A stretch of DNA of 64,000 nucleotides from assembly GCA_013002305.1 (NCBI GenBank), contig JABDKG010000014.1, positions 1-64,000 of the forward strand, given 5' to 3'. The stretch comes from Hellea sp. Its GTDB lineage: Bacteria; Pseudomonadota; Alphaproteobacteria; Caulobacterales; Maricaulaceae. Position 1 is the first letter of the stretch; each line of letters begins with the position of its first letter. Positions 45,389 through 54,733 of this stretch are shown piece after piece. The notes beneath the pieces were generated by a model that had not been told where the DNA came from, did not search any database, and saw only the letters and a program-made list of their open reading frames with translations. Both the position numbers and the translations under genes were made by a program.

Positions 45389-46243
45389 ATGAAAACGTTC
45401 TCTCGCAAAAATACAATGGCCGCCGTCGTTTTGGCAGCGGCAAGTGTTGGATTACCAACAACTACATTAGCCGACCCAGCTAATTCAGGCTATCGCTATG
45501 AAGAGTGCAAACGTCAGGATACAGAAAGCCAAATCATTGGCGGACTGGTTGGCGCAGTCGCTGGCGGTTTGCTCGGATCCGAAATTGCAGGACGCGGCGA
45601 TGGCACTGAAGGTGCTGCTGTCGGAGCAGCCTTAGGCGCTGCAGCCGGTATCGCCATCACAGATAGTGAATGTGACGAGCGTGGTCGACGCAGAGTCTAT
45701 TCTTCTAATACACGCTACCCTTCCAGCAATGCTTATGGCACCCGGACTTACCAAACCAGCCATCGCAGCCATTCCGGTTCGCGCAACCACGGATACAGCC
45801 ATCGTAGCGGTGGTTATTATGGCGGATCAAACAATTATGGCTACGGTAATTCAAATAATCGATATTACGGCAGCAATGGCGGTTATTACGGCGGCAACAA
45901 CGGATATTACGGCAATAATAACGGTTATTACGGCGGGTCACGCGGATATAATCGCGGTCACGGCTATGGTAACATCAACAGCTCACGCTGGGGCTATAAT
46001 GCCAGTTCCCATGTCTGCGGCGCAACTGAAACCCGCCTGCAACATATTGACTGGCAAATGAAAGAACTGCGCCGTGAACGTGATTATCTGGAACGTAAAC
46101 GAAAATATTCCGGCTATGATCGTCAGATCGACCAGCGTATGTGGCAGATTGGCGAAGAGCTTGCCCGTTTAAAGTATGAGGAAAAATCCCTCAAACGTAA
46201 CAAACGTCACTCAAATCACTATTATTATGATTATGACGACTAG
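45389..46243 (+). CDS. Secreted glycine-zipper protein with Tyr/Gly/Asn-rich linker
   Basis: The 284-residue protein has a signal peptide (1-28, ending LADP). A glycine-zipper pair follows (about 50-92: IIGGLVGAVAGGLLGSEIAG and AAVGAALGAAAGIAI), then a low-complexity zone of short Tyr-Gly-Gly/Asn repeats (about 110-205). The C-terminal 70 residues are a charged helix (RLQHIDWQMKELRRERDYLERKRK...) ending in a His/Tyr/Asp tail. Glycine-zipper 2TM domains occur in outer-membrane lipoproteins such as SlyB, but this one has no lipobox. It is the first of three related adjacent genes, each followed by its own hairpin. Confidence 0.8.
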   Translation: MKTFSRKNTMAAVVLAAASVGLPTTTLADPANSGYRYEECKRQDTESQIIGGLVGAVAGGLLGSEIAGRGDGTEGAAVGAALGAAAGIAITDSECDERGRRRVYSSNTRYPSSNAYGTRTYQTSHRSHSGSRNHGYSHRSGGYYGGSNNYGYGNSNNRYYGSNGGYYGGNNGYYGNNNGYYGGSRGYNRGHGYGNINSSRWGYNASSHVCGATETRLQHIDWQMKELRRERDYLERKRKYSGYDRQIDQRMWQIGEELARLKYEEKSLKRNKRHSNHYYYDYDD

Positions 46244-46277
46244 GGCGATTATCGCCTTCCCTTCCTAGGCGAATGTG

Positions 46278-46299
46278 GCCCGGCTTTGCCGGGCTTTTT
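46278..46299 (+). terminator. Rho-independent terminator
   Basis: A perfect 7-bp stem GCCCGGC/GCCGGGC with loop TTT (46278-46294) is followed by TTTTT. It ends the first glycine-zipper gene, 34 bp past its stop. Confidence 0.88.
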
Positions 46300-46443
46300 C
46301 GTGCGTGTGTATTAAGTGATTTACAGCTTCACCTCGCCCCTTCATGGTTAAGACGTGTCAGGATGGCCCAAACCAATACCGATAAAATGGCGAGCTTTTC
46401 GCAAATTTGGCACCAATGTTAGGCGAATAGGGAGCTAGAAAAC

Positions 46444-47511
46444 ATGAAACGATTTATCATAGGCGTAAGTACGGTGGCTATTATGGCCGTGCCCGCGACA
46501 GCAAGTGCACAATTTCAAAATATCGATACAGACGAAGTTTTAGGAACTTTGGCAGGGGCCGGGATTGGCGGAGCAATCGGCTCTAATCTTGCAGCCAATA
46601 ATACGCGCGACGAAGGCACGGCCATTGGCGCGCTTGCTGGAGGATTGATAGGATATGGCCTAACAAGCCGCGGAAATTCTCATTACGGTTCTTCCTATGG
46701 ATCGCGATACGGATCCCAGCACAGCGGCGGACATCATGGCAATCGATATATGGGTACCGGCTCTCGCTATGGATATCATTCTGGCGCCCGATATCAAGGA
46801 TCATCGCGATATGGCAATTCCTACAGCTATGGTTATCGATATGGCGGGCATTATGGCGGCGCTGTTGCGGCCCCTGTTATGCCAGCACCTCATGCTGTTC
46901 ACAGCGGGCATTATGTGACAAGCAGCTATGTCACGCAGCCGCAATATCGAACCGTCACGGTACATCGTCCGATTACAATTACAAAAAACGTGACAAAGAT
47001 GCAGGCGCATACTGTGCAAGTGCCGGTAACCGTTCAAACACCGCACTCGGTTCAGCGCGAAGTAACAGTGATGAAACCCGTCACCACGATGAAAGAAGTC
47101 ACGCGACAACGCGAAATTACGAAATCGCGGCCCATCAGCCGCACCAGAGAAGTCACGGTGATGAAACCTGTCACCGTCTTGAAGCCGGTAACTGTTATGA
47201 AGGAATTTACCGAATTGCAGCCTCAAACAGAGTTGCAGACTTATACCGATTACGAAAACTATACCGACTATGAAAGCTATACGGAAATGCAGCCGCAAAC
47301 CGAAATGCAGCCCCATACTGAGTATAAAACCGAAACAGTCATGAAGTCCGTGACGGAAATGCAGTCGAAAACAATTATGAAACCGGTAACGGTCCAGAAA
47401 ACCATTCACACAACCCAGCCTGAAACGATCCGTCAGCCGGTCGGTGAAGTCTACTGTTACAGCGGCAGTTCTGCCCAGTATGACGCGCAAGGTCTTAAGA
47501 TTAAATGCTAG
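46444..47511 (+). CDS. Secreted glycine-zipper protein with Thr-hexad repeat array
   Basis: The 355-residue protein has a signal peptide (1-22, ending ASAQ), a glycine zipper (about 34-72: LAGAGIGGAIGSNLA and IGALAGGLIGYGL), and a Tyr/Gly/Ser/His-rich linker (about 78-140). Residues 167-328 are 27 consecutive hexapeptides with Thr in 24 and Ser in two of the sixth positions; typical units are VMKPVT, ELQPQT and EMQPHT. The last 25 residues contain two Cys (VYCYS and the terminal KC). Strict alternation suggests a beta-structured stalk. There is no known family that I recognise. AGGGAG eight bases upstream supports the start. Confidence 0.82.
   Translation: MKRFIIGVSTVAIMAVPATASAQFQNIDTDEVLGTLAGAGIGGAIGSNLAANNTRDEGTAIGALAGGLIGYGLTSRGNSHYGSSYGSRYGSQHSGGHHGNRYMGTGSRYGYHSGARYQGSSRYGNSYSYGYRYGGHYGGAVAAPVMPAPHAVHSGHYVTSSYVTQPQYRTVTVHRPITITKNVTKMQAHTVQVPVTVQTPHSVQREVTVMKPVTTMKEVTRQREITKSRPISRTREVTVMKPVTVLKPVTVMKEFTELQPQTELQTYTDYENYTDYESYTEMQPQTEMQPHTEYKTETVMKSVTEMQSKTIMKPVTVQKTIHTTQPETIRQPVGEVYCYSGSSAQYDAQGLKIKC
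46942..47427 (+). repeat. 27 tandem 18-bp coding units (Thr-hexad array)
   Basis: The array is exactly 486 bp (27 x 18) without insertion or deletion. Each unit encodes x-x-[KQR]-x-x-T, with frequent VMKPVT. Nucleotide copies have diverged strongly while phase and the Thr codon are kept, which implies selection for the period rather than recent slippage. Confidence 0.85.
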
Positions 47512-47537
47512 TCTAACCCGATCGGAGTTTCGACCGG

Positions 47538-47572
47538 ACGGTCTGTCGGCATTGGCTGACGGGCCGTTTTTT
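47538..47572 (+). terminator. Rho-independent terminator
   Basis: A 10-bp stem ACGGTCTGTC/GACGGGCCGT (two G-T wobbles) with a 10-base loop is followed by TTTTT, 26 bp after the Thr-hexad gene. Confidence 0.8.
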
Positions 47573-47686
47573 ATGTGAGTCTAGTCTTTGATTATTGCGA
47601 TAAGTTAAGGCATATTAATGTTTATGGGGATCGAGACAGTGGAGCCGGGACGCACGCCTGTTACATAACCCTCATAGGAGAAAAAT

Positions 47687-48304
47687 ATGAAACTCAAATT
47701 TGGCCTCGTGATAGGCGCGGCAGCGGCAATGATTGTTGCTCCCATCACCGCTTCGGCCCATGATAATGGGTATCATCATCGTCACCAGAATAGCGGCGAC
47801 GAATTACTCGGTACCGCAGTCGGTGCCATAGCTGGCGGTCTTATTGGATCTGAAATTGCCGGACATGGCAATCGTAATGAAGGCGCTATAATTGGCGCTC
47901 TTGTTGGCGGCGCAGCAGGATATTCCATCGCCGATGGAAATCACAGCAATTACCGTCACCGCGGAAACACTTACTACGGAAACGGATATAATAACGGCTA
48001 CTATAATAATGGTTATTATAATGGCAGTTATAGCGGTGGGTATTCGTCAGGAGGTTACTACAATACTGGCCACTACCCGAACTATTATAATAATGGCTAC
48101 TATTCTCGGCCCAATTATTTCCAGACAGGCTACAGCCAGCCCTATTATGCCGGAAACTATTACCGCCGCCCTGGTTTGACCATTTCATTGGGATCAAATC
48201 GTCAATATCGGCCTCGATATTATAGTAATAATTATAACAGCCATTACCGCCCGCGCAGTAATAATCGACATCGTCACGTTCACAACAGATCTTGCCGGCA
48301 CTAG
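47687..48304 (+). CDS. Secreted glycine-zipper protein with Tyr/Asn/Gly-rich tail
   Basis: The 205-residue protein starts at ATG 47687, behind AGGAGAA. It has a signal peptide (1-24, ending ASAH), a glycine zipper (about 40-82: LGTAVGAIAGGLIGSEIAG and AIIGALVGGAAGYSIA), and a tail dominated by Tyr, Asn and Gly (units such as NNGYYNNGYY). It ends in a basic His/Arg-rich stretch with one Cys. The zipper is closely similar to that of the gene at 45389 (GGLxGSEIAG), so the two are paralogues. The tail could bind wall polymers, nucleic acid or metal; this is speculation. Confidence 0.8.
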   Translation: MKLKFGLVIGAAAAMIVAPITASAHDNGYHHRHQNSGDELLGTAVGAIAGGLIGSEIAGHGNRNEGAIIGALVGGAAGYSIADGNHSNYRHRGNTYYGNGYNNGYYNNGYYNGSYSGGYSSGGYYNTGHYPNYYNNGYYSRPNYFQTGYSQPYYAGNYYRRPGLTISLGSNRQYRPRYYSNNYNSHYRPRSNNRHRHVHNRSCRH

Positions 48305-48324
48305 TCAGTAATTATTAGCAATTC

Positions 48325-48348
48325 AACCCGGGCTATAACCCGGGTTTT
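48325..48348. terminator. Hairpin between convergent genes
   Basis: AACCCGGG (48325-48332) and CCCGGGTT (48339-48346) form an 8-bp stem with a 6-base loop, followed by TT. On the plus strand it ends the third glycine-zipper gene. It just touches the stop of the convergent tlyA gene (48347-48349). Confidence 0.65.
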
Positions 48349-49075
48349 ATTTGCGCGCGTAGAGCAAATATTCGATATTGCCGTCTCCGCCCTTTATCGG
48401 CGAAAGGTTCGTAGCCCGGACTTCCCAGCCCAATTCGCTGACCCAGTTTACAACAAATGTAAGGGCTTTTTTGGCCAATTCTTCGGTTTTGACGAGACCG
48501 CCGCGTCCAATATTCTCGCGGCCGACTTCGAATTGCGGTTTTACCAAACTGATAAGAACCGCGCCGGGCTGGACAATTGATAAAGGCTTTTCCAATATTT
48601 TCGTCGCCGAAATAAAACTGGCATCACAAACCACTATTTGCGGCAGCGGATCAAACATATCAGCTCGCAGAGTGCGCGCATCCGTTTGTTCCATGGATAC
48701 GACTTTGGGATGGCCTTTCAGTTTATTGTGCAGCTGTCCTTGACCGACATCTACCGCATAAATTTTACGGGCTCCGTTATCGAGCAGGACCTCGGTAAAT
48801 CCGCCCGTTGAGGAACCGACATCCAGACAGGTTTTGCCGGAAACATCAATGTTAAAAAGTTTTAAAGCGTGAGCCAGTTTGATCCCCGCGCGGGACACCC
48901 ATGGATGTTCTTGTTCGGCTTCAATGATATTATTATTAGCGACTTTTTGAGACGGTTTCGTGGCAGTTTTACCGTCGATTTTCACATGTCCGGTTTTGAT
49001 CGCGGATGCGGCGCGGGCGCGGCTCTCATACAGGCCAAGCTCAACCAGCTTTATGTCAAGACGCGTGCCGTCCAA
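48347..49075 (-). CDS. tlyA: TlyA-family rRNA 2'-O-methyltransferase (hemolysin A homologue)
   Basis: The 242-residue protein has an N-terminal S4 RNA-binding domain (about 4-60: RLDIKLVELGLYESRARAASAIKTG) and an FtsJ-like methyltransferase domain with CLDVGSSTGGFTEVLL and VKPQFEVGRENIGRGGLV. Relatives methylate cytidine 2'-O in 16S/23S rRNA. The start is TTG at 49075, directly abutting the dxs stop, so it is coupled to dxs. Linkage of tlyA to dxs/ispA is common in bacteria. Confidence 0.93.
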   Translation of the reverse strand: MDGTRLDIKLVELGLYESRARAASAIKTGHVKIDGKTATKPSQKVANNNIIEAEQEHPWVSRAGIKLAHALKLFNIDVSGKTCLDVGSSTGGFTEVLLDNGARKIYAVDVGQGQLHNKLKGHPKVVSMEQTDARTLRADMFDPLPQIVVCDASFISATKILEKPLSIVQPGAVLISLVKPQFEVGRENIGRGGLVKTEELAKKALTFVVNWVSELGWEVRATNLSPIKGGDGNIEYLLYARK

Positions 49076-50986
49076 TTAAGCCAGAATGCTTTGCCGATGA
49101 AATTCCCGGCCCAATACCTTGAAGACTTCTTCGACTATTCCATCTGCGTGAAGGCCAGCCTGCTCATACATATTGGCGGGCGTGTCATGATCGATGAAAA
49201 TATCCGGCAGGACCATCGTTCTAACTTTAAGGCCGTAATCCAGCCGGCCAACCGACGCGAGCGCTTGAAGAACAGCCGCACCAAATCCCCCTTTGGAGCC
49301 CTCTTCAATTGTAATTAAAACTTCATGCTCATCTGCCAGACGGTTGATCAAATCCGCATCTAAAGGTTTGGCGAATCTTGCATCGGCGACCGTTGCGCTC
49401 AGGCCAAGCGTATCAAGCTGCTCTGCTGCTTGCATCGCTTCGCCGAGACGCGTTCCAAGAGATAAGATCGCAATTCGATTACCTTCGCGGATAATTCGGC
49501 CTTTACCGATTTCCAGCGCCTTCGGGTTTTCAGGAATGTCGATACCCGTTGCCTCACCACGCGGATATCTAAAGGCTATTGGGCCACTATCATGGTCAAC
49601 CGCCGTTTTGACCATTCGGGCCAGTTCAGCTTCGTCGGCCGCGGCCATAACCACAAAATTTGGCAGACAGCAAAGATAGGCGAGATCAAATGAACCGGCG
49701 TGGGTTGGGCCGTCGGCGCCGACGAGGCCAGCCCGGTCAATCGCAAATCTGACGGGTAGATTTTGAATGGCGACGTCATGGACAACCTGATCATAGGCGC
49801 GCTGCAAAAACGTCGAGTAGATTGCGGCAAAAGGTTTAAACCCTTCCGCGGCCATACCGGCGGCAAACGTAACGGCATGCTGTTCAGCAATTCCAACGTC
49901 AAACATTCGATTAGGGAATTGTTCTTCGAATAGTTTCATGCCGGTGCCGCTCGGCATTGCCGCAGTTATCCCAACGATTTTATCGTCTTTTTCAGCCTGC
50001 TTAATAAGTTGATCGGCAAAAACTTTTGTATAACTAGGGGCATTAGCCACCGTTTTACTTTGCTCGCCAGTCACTACATTAAATTTGGAAACGCCGTGAT
50101 ATTTATCGGCGGAGTTTTCGGCAGGTGCGTAACCTTTGCCTTTTTGTGTGACCACATGGACCAGCACGGGTCCATTTTTCATGTTTTTGACGTTTTCAAG
50201 GATCGGTATCAATGCGTCGAGGTCATGTCCGTCGACAGGTCCGACATAGTAAAAACCCAGCTCTTCGAACCAAGTGCCGCCAGTAACCATGCCGCGGCCA
50301 TATTCTTCGGCTTTTCGGGCCGTGTCTTTTATCGAACGCGGTGCGTTTTCGACAATATTCTTAGCAAATCCTCTGACAGCCTGATAACCGCCAGATGAAA
50401 CGATACGGGCCAGTACGCCGCTCATAGCACCGACAGGCGGAGCGATCGACATGTCATTGTCATTCAAGATCACGATCATCCGCGAGTCTGACGCGCCAGC
50501 ATTATTCATCGCCTCATAGGCCATGCCAGCTGTAATCGCGCCGTCACCGATGACGCTAATGATGTGATTGTCTTTCCCGGCCAGATCGCGCGCAGCCGCA
50601 AAGCCCATGCCTGCAGAAATAGACGTTGAAGAATGGGCCGCGCCAAACGGGTCATATTCACTTTCGGCGCGCTTTGTAAATCCAGATAAACCGCCGGCTT
50701 TTCGTAGTGTTCGGATGCGGTCACGGCGCCCGGTCAGAACTTTGTGCGGATAGCATTGATGCCCGACATCCCATACCAGAATATCATCCGGTGTGTTGAA
50801 CACATGATGGATCGCGACGGTCAATTCAACGACGCCCAGACCGGCGCCGAGATGTCCTCCAGTGACAGAAACGGCGTCGATGACTTCCGAGCGCAGCTCA
50901 TCGGCCAGCTGTCTAATTTCGTCACGCGAGAAGTCTCGCATGTCTGCGGGATATTTTACTGTATCCAATAATGGCGTTTTGATCAT
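49076..50986 (-). CDS. dxs: 1-deoxy-D-xylulose-5-phosphate synthase
   Basis: The 636-residue thiamine-diphosphate enzyme joins pyruvate and glyceraldehyde 3-phosphate in the first step of the MEP isoprenoid pathway. It has the TPP-binding segment [18 protein letters not shown], the catalytic [11 protein letters not shown], the transketolase-like [15 protein letters not shown], and FRYPRGEA. The length is normal. It follows ispA by 27 bp and abuts tlyA, giving an isoprenoid operon. Confidence 0.97.
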   Translation of the reverse strand: MIKTPLLDTVKYPADMRDFSRDEIRQLADELRSEVIDAVSVTGGHLGAGLGVVELTVAIHHVFNTPDDILVWDVGHQCYPHKVLTGRRDRIRTLRKAGGLSGFTKRAESEYDPFGAAHSSTSISAGMGFAAARDLAGKDNHIISVIGDGAITAGMAYEAMNNAGASDSRMIVILNDNDMSIAPPVGAMSGVLARIVSSGGYQAVRGFAKNIVENAPRSIKDTARKAEEYGRGMVTGGTWFEELGFYYVGPVDGHDLDALIPILENVKNMKNGPVLVHVVTQKGKGYAPAENSADKYHGVSKFNVVTGEQSKTVANAPSYTKVFADQLIKQAEKDDKIVGITAAMPSGTGMKLFEEQFPNRMFDVGIAEQHAVTFAAGMAAEGFKPFAAIYSTFLQRAYDQVVHDVAIQNLPVRFAIDRAGLVGADGPTHAGSFDLAYLCCLPNFVVMAAADEAELARMVKTAVDHDSGPIAFRYPRGEATGIDIPENPKALEIGKGRIIREGNRIAILSLGTRLGEAMQAAEQLDTLGLSATVADARFAKPLDADLINRLADEHEVLITIEEGSKGGFGAAVLQALASVGRLDYGLKVRTMVLPDIFIDHDTPANMYEQAGLHADGIVEEVFKVLGREFHRQSILA

Positions 50987-51013
50987 GTTCGTCTCTTGGC
51001 CGGAGTTGCGGGG

Positions 51014-51901
51014 CTATTGGTCCCGAACAACAATATAGTCAACCGTCTGTTCCAGTATTTGGGCCCTTTTACCAAAGACTTCAAGGCGTCCTTTTGCCCT
51101 ACCTGCCAGTTGCAAAGCACGTTCTTTCGCGCCGGCAAGGCCAAGAATTGACACAAATGTGGCTTTTCCAAGGTTTTCGTCTTTTCGAGCCGCCTTGCCC
51201 ATTATCGCCGCGTCGCCTTCCACGTCTAGAATATCGTCCGTAATTTGGAACAACAGTCCCAGATCATCAGAAAATTTTGAGAGAACTTCCAGCTCTTGAT
51301 CATCGGCCCCCGCCAATAATGCGCCCGACATCACCGCATAGCTGATAAGCGCGCCCGTCTTGAGGGACTGAAGCTCTGTGATCAGGCTTTCCGTACGATC
51401 GGCTTCATCAAGCGTAATATCTATGACCTGCCCTCCGATCATTCCGTTTGAGCCTGATGCCAGAGCCAAACCCTGAACAAGCGTAAGGACTTTTTTTGAA
51501 TCGGCGTTGAGCGTGCTCATGAGCTCAAATCCCATAGTCAACAAAGCGTCACCGGCAAGCACGGCAATGGCCTCGTCAAAAGCTTTGTGAACGGTTGGTT
51601 TTCCGCGGCGAAGATCATCATCATCCATACAAGGCAAATCATCATGGATCAGCGAATAAACATGGACGCATTCGAGCGCGGTTGCGGCTTGCAGGACATC
51701 AGGCCCCGGCTTTTCAAATAGCCGATTCGTTTCGACCATCAGAAAAGGACGCAATCTTTTTCCGCCGCCTATGGCCGCATATCGCATGGCCTCAACGATA
51801 ACGGCCTGATGGCCGTCGGGTTGTGGCAGTAAATTGTCGAGAGACTCATCAATTTGTGACTGAATTTGGCGCAGGCTGGATGTCAGAACAGGCGCGGTCA
51901 T
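51014..51901 (-). CDS. ispA: Farnesyl diphosphate synthase (polyprenyl synthetase)
   Basis: The 295-residue prenyltransferase condenses DMAPP/GPP with IPP to farnesyl diphosphate. The first Asp-rich motif is HDDLPCMDDDDLRRG and the second is FQITDDILDVEGD; the region GGKRLRPFL is also conserved. It lies between xseB (6 bp) and dxs (27 bp), the classical order xseB-ispA-dxs. Confidence 0.95.
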   Translation of the reverse strand: MTAPVLTSSLRQIQSQIDESLDNLLPQPDGHQAVIVEAMRYAAIGGGKRLRPFLMVETNRLFEKPGPDVLQAATALECVHVYSLIHDDLPCMDDDDLRRGKPTVHKAFDEAIAVLAGDALLTMGFELMSTLNADSKKVLTLVQGLALASGSNGMIGGQVIDITLDEADRTESLITELQSLKTGALISYAVMSGALLAGADDQELEVLSKFSDDLGLLFQITDDILDVEGDAAIMGKAARKDENLGKATFVSILGLAGAKERALQLAGRAKGRLEVFGKRAQILEQTVDYIVVRDQ

Positions 51902-51907
51902 AACGGC

Positions 51908-52144
51908 TTAGCTATCCAGCGCCTCTGTCCTGGCATTGCCCTGGCCATCAAGTACGATTTTTTCGACTTTAAGCTGGGCGTTTTTGAGCTTGGATTCGCA
52001 ATGTTGTTTGAGCTGCGCGCCGCGTTGATAGATTTTGATGCTTTCTTCCAGCGGAGCATCGCCTCGTTCAAGTTTCTCGACAATGGTTTCAAGCTCTTCT
52101 AGGGCCTGCTCAAAACTCATGTCAGCTATTTTTTTATCGCTCAT
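51908..52144 (-). CDS. xseB: Exodeoxyribonuclease VII small subunit
   Basis: The 78-residue protein begins [19 protein letters not shown]; the XseB core is [25 protein letters not shown], followed by the helical [27 protein letters not shown]. It binds XseA to form an exonuclease acting on single-stranded DNA. ATG 52144 lies inside the end of the phosphatase gene (11-bp overlap), implying coupling. A longer frame to 52198 is read through that gene and is not the start. Confidence 0.95.
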   Translation of the reverse strand: MSDKKIADMSFEQALEELETIVEKLERGDAPLEESIKIYQRGAQLKQHCESKLKNAQLKVEKIVLDGQGNARTEALDS

Positions 52145-52739
52145 TATAATAATCCGTTTCGCGTTCCATAATCCGGTGGCTCCAATGCAAGTCGCCATTT
52201 TGACTGATGCATTTCCAGCCTTGCGTCATCAAAGACCCTTTGACCATCCTATTATACCAGCCATGGGCCGTCACCAATACAAGTTTACCGCCGGTTGCCT
52301 GAGATTCAAGTTTAGCGGCCATGACATTCGCTCTGATCCGGGCATCTGAATGGCTTTCCATCCCATCTGCCCATCCGACATACCATACAATCCGGGCTAA
52401 GAATCCCCATGTCTGAGGTCTTAATTTCAAAGCGCCTAATTTAGGTGATGGAAGATCGGCTTCAACTAAGTCGGGGTCTGTCAAATCCGGCGGCTTCCCG
52501 CGCAGCAATGTTGCCGTTTCGACAGCGCGCCTGAGCGGACTGGAAATTACGATGTCAGCTTGTTTGGCCAGCTCTATCACTTTGGGCGGAATCTTTTGAT
52601 TTTCATCGAGGCCGCCCTCATCATATTTCAGCCACCAATCACGGTATTCCCGCCACGTCAACCGAACCTTACGGGACAGTGCTGGCAAACCATGCCGGAC
52701 CAGAACTATTCGGTCAATTTGTTGATCTTTTTCGGCCAT
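52134..52739 (-). CDS. Histidine phosphatase family protein
   Basis: The 201-residue protein has the phosphohistidine motif LVRHGLPA near the N-terminus and a second catalytic His in [25 protein letters not shown] matches the family's RAxxTA signature. The family includes mutase-like and small-molecule phosphatases; the substrate is not clear. It heads a run leading into xseB-ispA-dxs-tlyA, with a promoter probably in the 63-bp gap beyond lepB. Confidence 0.85.
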   Translation of the reverse strand: MAEKDQQIDRIVLVRHGLPALSRKVRLTWREYRDWWLKYDEGGLDENQKIPPKVIELAKQADIVISSPLRRAVETATLLRGKPPDLTDPDLVEADLPSPKLGALKLRPQTWGFLARIVWYVGWADGMESHSDARIRANVMAAKLESQATGGKLVLVTAHGWYNRMVKGSLMTQGWKCISQNGDLHWSHRIMERETDYYNER

Positions 52740-52802
52740 TGCGAGCTTTTGGGTTGATTTTTGGGTGGCGTCGAGTCTTTAAACGAATAGAGCGACAAAT
52801 TG

Positions 52803-53654
52803 CTACCGAATGGGAGACAAATAGCGTCGTTTGGGACAGTAAAGCCCCGGCTCTTTCTTGCAGCGCTTGAAAGAGAACATGATTAAGTCAGCCCGGCCGA
52901 TGAGATGATCAAGAGGAACAAATCCCGGCCCTGAATCTGATTTAAGACTTTCGTGAGCTAAGAAGCGACTATCTCTGGAATTATCCCGATTGTCGCCCAT
53001 GAAAAAAATTGTGTCCGGCGGCACAGTTGTTTCATCATAGCTATTCGCGACACCGTAACCCGGATTGTCATATTCCTCGTAAATAATGTGCGGCTTTTTC
53101 TCGCCTTCGAATTGCTCTTCATAAACTGTGACGTCGTTAATATCAGGCACCTTTTTGCTTTTTTTATTCTTTTTATGTTCCCGATATTTAAGCTGATCGA
53201 TTATCTCCCGTTCAACCATCTCTCCATTGACATATAGCCGTCCGGCTTTAACGGCAACTTTGTCACCGGGCAGACCCACGGCTCTCTTGATCATAACAAT
53301 TTTAGTGATCGGGTTTCGGAATACGACGACATCCCCGCGTTTGGGCAGTCGGGAGAAAATCTTTCCGCGTTCAGGCAGAAATGGTAATTTATGCAGGCCA
53401 AGCGGCAAGGAATGCCGGCTATACCCGTAGGCAAATTTTGAGACATAGAGATGATCACCGACCTCAAGCGTTGGCTGCATGCTCTCACTTGGAATCTTGT
53501 AATGACCAAAAATTGTCGTCCAAAACACTAAAAGGAAGACTGCAAGACCGGCAAAAAATTTGACTTCGGACATAATTTTCTGACGCAAAGTCCGATCGTC
53601 GACTTCCTTGTCGTCCTTATCGCCTTTTTTGGTTTTATTTTCTGTGTCAGCCAT
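52803..53654 (-). CDS. lepB: Signal peptidase I
   Basis: The 283-residue membrane protease has a charged cytoplasmic N-terminus (1-28), one membrane helix (about 31-50), the catalytic Ser in IPSESMQPTL and the catalytic Lys in VMIKRAVGLPGD. Boxes GDVVVFRNP and FFMGDNRDNSRDSR are also present. A Lys-rich insertion (about 150-200) is larger than in E. coli domain II in that region. It cleaves signal peptides of exported proteins, many of which occur in this window. It is divergent from the Sua5 gene. Confidence 0.96.
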   Translation of the reverse strand: MADTENKTKKGDKDDKEVDDRTLRQKIMSEVKFFAGLAVFLLVFWTTIFGHYKIPSESMQPTLEVGDHLYVSKFAYGYSRHSLPLGLHKLPFLPERGKIFSRLPKRGDVVVFRNPITKIVMIKRAVGLPGDKVAVKAGRLYVNGEMVEREIIDQLKYREHKKNKKSKKVPDINDVTVYEEQFEGEKKPHIIYEEYDNPGYGVANSYDETTVPPDTIFFMGDNRDNSRDSRFLAHESLKSDSGPGFVPLDHLIGRADLIMFSFKRCKKEPGLYCPKRRYLSPIR

Positions 53655-53764
53655 AATGTCTCATGTTGCGCTGCTAGCGACTTTGCAAGTTAGGGTATGG
53701 TCATATTTTCATAGGATTCGACCCTGCAACCCCTTATAGGCTAGCCCATAGAGACGCAAACTAT

Positions 53765-54730
53765 TTGAATGAAAAACAGGATCAGTACAAGGTGAGCCGG
53801 ATCGTCAAATCAAGTCCTGAGAGTTTTGCCGAGGCCGTCAAAATCCTACGAGCCGGCGGGTTAGTCGCTTTGCCAACCGAGACCGTATACGGCCTCGCTG
53901 CTGATGCGCGTAATGACGAAGCTGTTGCCAAAATTTTTAAAGCCAAAGGCCGGCCGTCGCATAATCCGCTGATTGTCCATATTTTTGATCCGGCAGACTT
54001 GGGTAAATGGGCCGAAGCGAATGAAATGGCAAAATCTTTGGCCAAAGTTTTTTGGCCAGGCCCTCTGACATTGGTGCTGCCTAAAGTCACCGATGAACTC
54101 AGCGCGATCGCCGGTGCTAATCTTTCAACTCTGGCTATTCGTTGCCCAGAAAACAAATGGTCCAAAGCGTTTAAGGAGCTTGGTTTTAACGGCCCTATTG
54201 TCATGCCCAGCGCCAACCGTTCGGGCCATATCAGCCCGACCCGCGCCCAGCATGTTGCCGACGATCTCGGCGATCAGGTTGACCTGATCATTGACGGCGG
54301 CGAGTGTGACAACGGAATCGAGTCAACCATTTTAAAAATAGAGAAAGATCGTGCTGTTCTTCTAAGACCCGGTGTCATTCCTGTTGAGGACTTTGTGCCC
54401 TATATCTCAGATTTACGCCTGCCTGAAAAAGCGGCCCAAACAAGCGCGCCGGGCATGTTAAAAAGCCATTACGCTCCTAAAGCGCGTGTCAGGTTGAACG
54501 CGATGGAGCGGCGAAGCGGCGAGGCCTATCTTGCCTTTGGTCATACGGAGGTGATTGCCGATATGAACCTCTCCGCCAGTGCTGATCTCGCAGAGGCTGC
54601 ACGAAACCTCTATGCAGCTTTAAGATCGCTTGATAAAGTTGAGGTCATCGCCGTCGCGCCAATTCCACCGCACGGTATGGGCGCCGCGATTAATGATCGT
54701 TTACGCCGCGCCGCAGCCGACCGAGATTAG
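53765..54730 (+). CDS. L-threonylcarbamoyladenylate synthase (Sua5 type)
   Basis: The 321-residue protein has the TsaC/YrdC domain (ALPTETVYGLAADARND, AKGRPSHNPLIVHI, PGPLTLVLPK, MPSANRSGHISPT) and the additional Sua5 C-terminal domain joined through TSAPGMLKSHYAPKA. It makes threonylcarbamoyl-AMP for the t6A37 tRNA modification. The start is TTG 53765; GTG 53792 is an alternative with AGGA upstream. An FAD-oxidase gene begins 3 bp downstream. Confidence 0.93.
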   Translation: MNEKQDQYKVSRIVKSSPESFAEAVKILRAGGLVALPTETVYGLAADARNDEAVAKIFKAKGRPSHNPLIVHIFDPADLGKWAEANEMAKSLAKVFWPGPLTLVLPKVTDELSAIAGANLSTLAIRCPENKWSKAFKELGFNGPIVMPSANRSGHISPTRAQHVADDLGDQVDLIIDGGECDNGIESTILKIEKDRAVLLRPGVIPVEDFVPYISDLRLPEKAAQTSAPGMLKSHYAPKARVRLNAMERRSGEAYLAFGHTEVIADMNLSASADLAEAARNLYAALRSLDKVEVIAVAPIPPHGMGAAINDRLRRAAADRD

Positions 54731-54733
54731 AAA

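Noticed and set aside
46801-47490. Long antisense frame opposite the Thr-hexad gene
   Set aside because: It is open only because the 18-bp period repeats the same codons on the reverse strand; the translation is Arg/Phe/His-rich and has no start context.
47605-47622. Possible CtrA site TTAAGGCATATTAA
   Set aside because: The spacer is 6 bp rather than the 7 bp of the CtrA consensus, and no other good site was found.
45800-48200. Repeated Gly/Tyr/Asn codons suggestive of a CRISPR or satellite
   Set aside because: Repeats are short, in frame and codon-based, with no constant repeat and variable spacer pattern.
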